Shown here: in pieces, positions 63,458-64,000 of the stretch
Layout: each line of letters starts with the position of its first letter
Position numbering within the stretch: position 1 is the first letter of the stretch
Source of the DNA: JAEUKA01 sp035328405
Lineage (GTDB): Bacteria > Myxococcota_A > Polyangia > Palsa-1104 > JAEUJZ01
Length of the DNA: 64,000 nucleotides
Assembly (NCBI GenBank): GCA_035328405.1
Contig: DAOLIT010000001.1
Span: 84,794 to 148,793, forward strand
Direction of reading: 5' to 3'
Program-made: the position numbers and the translations under genes
Notes under the pieces: generated by a model
What the model saw: the letters and a program-made list of their open reading frames with translations, nothing else
The model's database searches: none
What the model was told of the DNA's origin: nothing

Positions 63458-64000
63458 ACGCGACCCCCAAAAAACCAGAACATCATCATGAACATCCCAA
63501 TCATCGATTGGGTATGGGCTGGCATCGACTGGCATGGAAACGAAATCTATCCCGGCTGCAGGACTCCTGTTGTGCTCGATTGCTGAACGGTACTTCAAAG
63601 ATGGGACGAAGGAGCCAGCCCAGGTGCAGCAGGCTCCTGGCAGGGAAGTTTGAGAGGTATTCCAGGAAGCAGCGGGGGGCGGTAGGCTTGAGAAGCTTGT
63701 CTTTCATCCTGTGTCCCCTTTTTCTCCGTCAAACCTCTCGGAACCTAGATGCACGCTCGCTGCGACGATCATGTGCCGATGGCATGCATCGCTTGTACGT
63801 GTTTGGGCGGTTGTGGAATGCGGACGCCCTTGCGTGCTGGGGGCTTGTTGGGTGCCGTGCAGTCGGTGAGGCTTGGGAAGCTGCCGGTTGCGGACGCCTG
63901 GGCGTCTTAGGGGTTTGGTCCCCTCACACAAAACCGCTCTCCCTGCGTGACTTTTTGTCACGATTCGTGACTCAATCGTAGTGCGGCTTGCGGATTCCGA
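63458..64000. other. Stretch with no convincing gene
   Basis: No supported coding region follows the phosphoesterase gene. A 32-codon ORF (63488-63586, MNIPIIDWVWAGIDWHG) has no clear ribosome site. The end of the window holds three alternating 5-mers (GTGAC, GTCAC, GTGAC) at 63948-63972. Confidence 0.5.

Noticed and set aside
62459..63598. 379-codon minus-strand open frame
   Set aside because: Antisense to the phosphoesterase with complete metal motifs; Arg/His/Leu-rich and without features.

Overview
The window looks like a piece of a Myxococcota (former Deltaproteobacteria) chromosome. The evidence is two proteins ending in MYXO-CTERM-type tails (Gly-Cys-x-Cys, hydrophobic helix, Arg cluster), many short Asp/Ser/Pro-rich lipoproteins, a Hanks-type kinase with a DxSPxN catalytic loop, MopE-like Cys-rich repeats and a squalene-epoxidase-like flavoprotein. 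A run of exactly 100 N (4614-4713) marks a scaffold gap inside a tandem repeat, so this is a draft assembly.

Layout. 1-28 kb carries housekeeping and envelope genes: a glycosyltransferase cut by the window edge, an acyl-CoA thioesterase, a methyltransferase, a transglutaminase-elicitor-like protein, a TonB-type receptor, a 5'-nucleotidase-like lipoprotein, a three-gene signalling cluster (STAS/zinc-ribbon/PDZ protein, receiver plus GHKL ATPase, Ser/Thr kinase), an M20 peptidase, a GH57-like protein, a CPBP protease followed by a tightly packed membrane/TPR gene run, a D-Ala-D-Ala ligase, CorA, LipB and PDH E1-alpha. 28-39 kb is dominated by envelope and lipoprotein genes on the minus strand (TPR proteins, a 1,235-residue IPT/TIG plus Kelch-like lipoprotein, a beta-barrel). 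38.8-42.7 kb is the replication-origin neighbourhood: tmRNA with its own promoter and terminator, a cluster of DnaA boxes with an AT-rich stretch, then dnaN and recF, without dnaA. 42.7-51.7 kb has an M50 protease, a 209-bp inverted-repeat element, a RodZ-like HTH protein, a lipase-like hydrolase, a MYXO-CTERM protein, alaS and asnB.

52.9-64 kb is accessory. The central result is that a gene for an MtnB-like class II aldolase (methylthioribulose-1-phosphate dehydratase family) is split into a 5' part at 54057-54430 and a 3' part at 61641-62130. The two parts are in the same reading frame and are separated by 7,210 bp flanked by the 8-bp direct repeat GGGAACCT. Precise excision would restore a 287-codon gene. 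The inserted DNA carries a serine recombinase, a second recombinase-like protein whose catalytic Ser and one active-site Arg are replaced (the two genes overlap by 8 bp), a 506-residue protein with an N-terminal Cys cluster, a double-HTH regulator and two PD-(D/E)xK-type nuclease genes (a DUF1016/YhcG-like and an HsdR_N-like). I read it as a compact integrative element carrying a probable defence cargo. Just beyond it lies a calcineurin-like phosphoesterase with an N-terminal domain resembling the effector-associated adaptor domains of bacterial conflict systems.

Short tandem repeats (9, 12, 13, 15, 15 and 18 bp units) recur in genes and at the origin. All functional calls come from reading the sequence; no database search was run.
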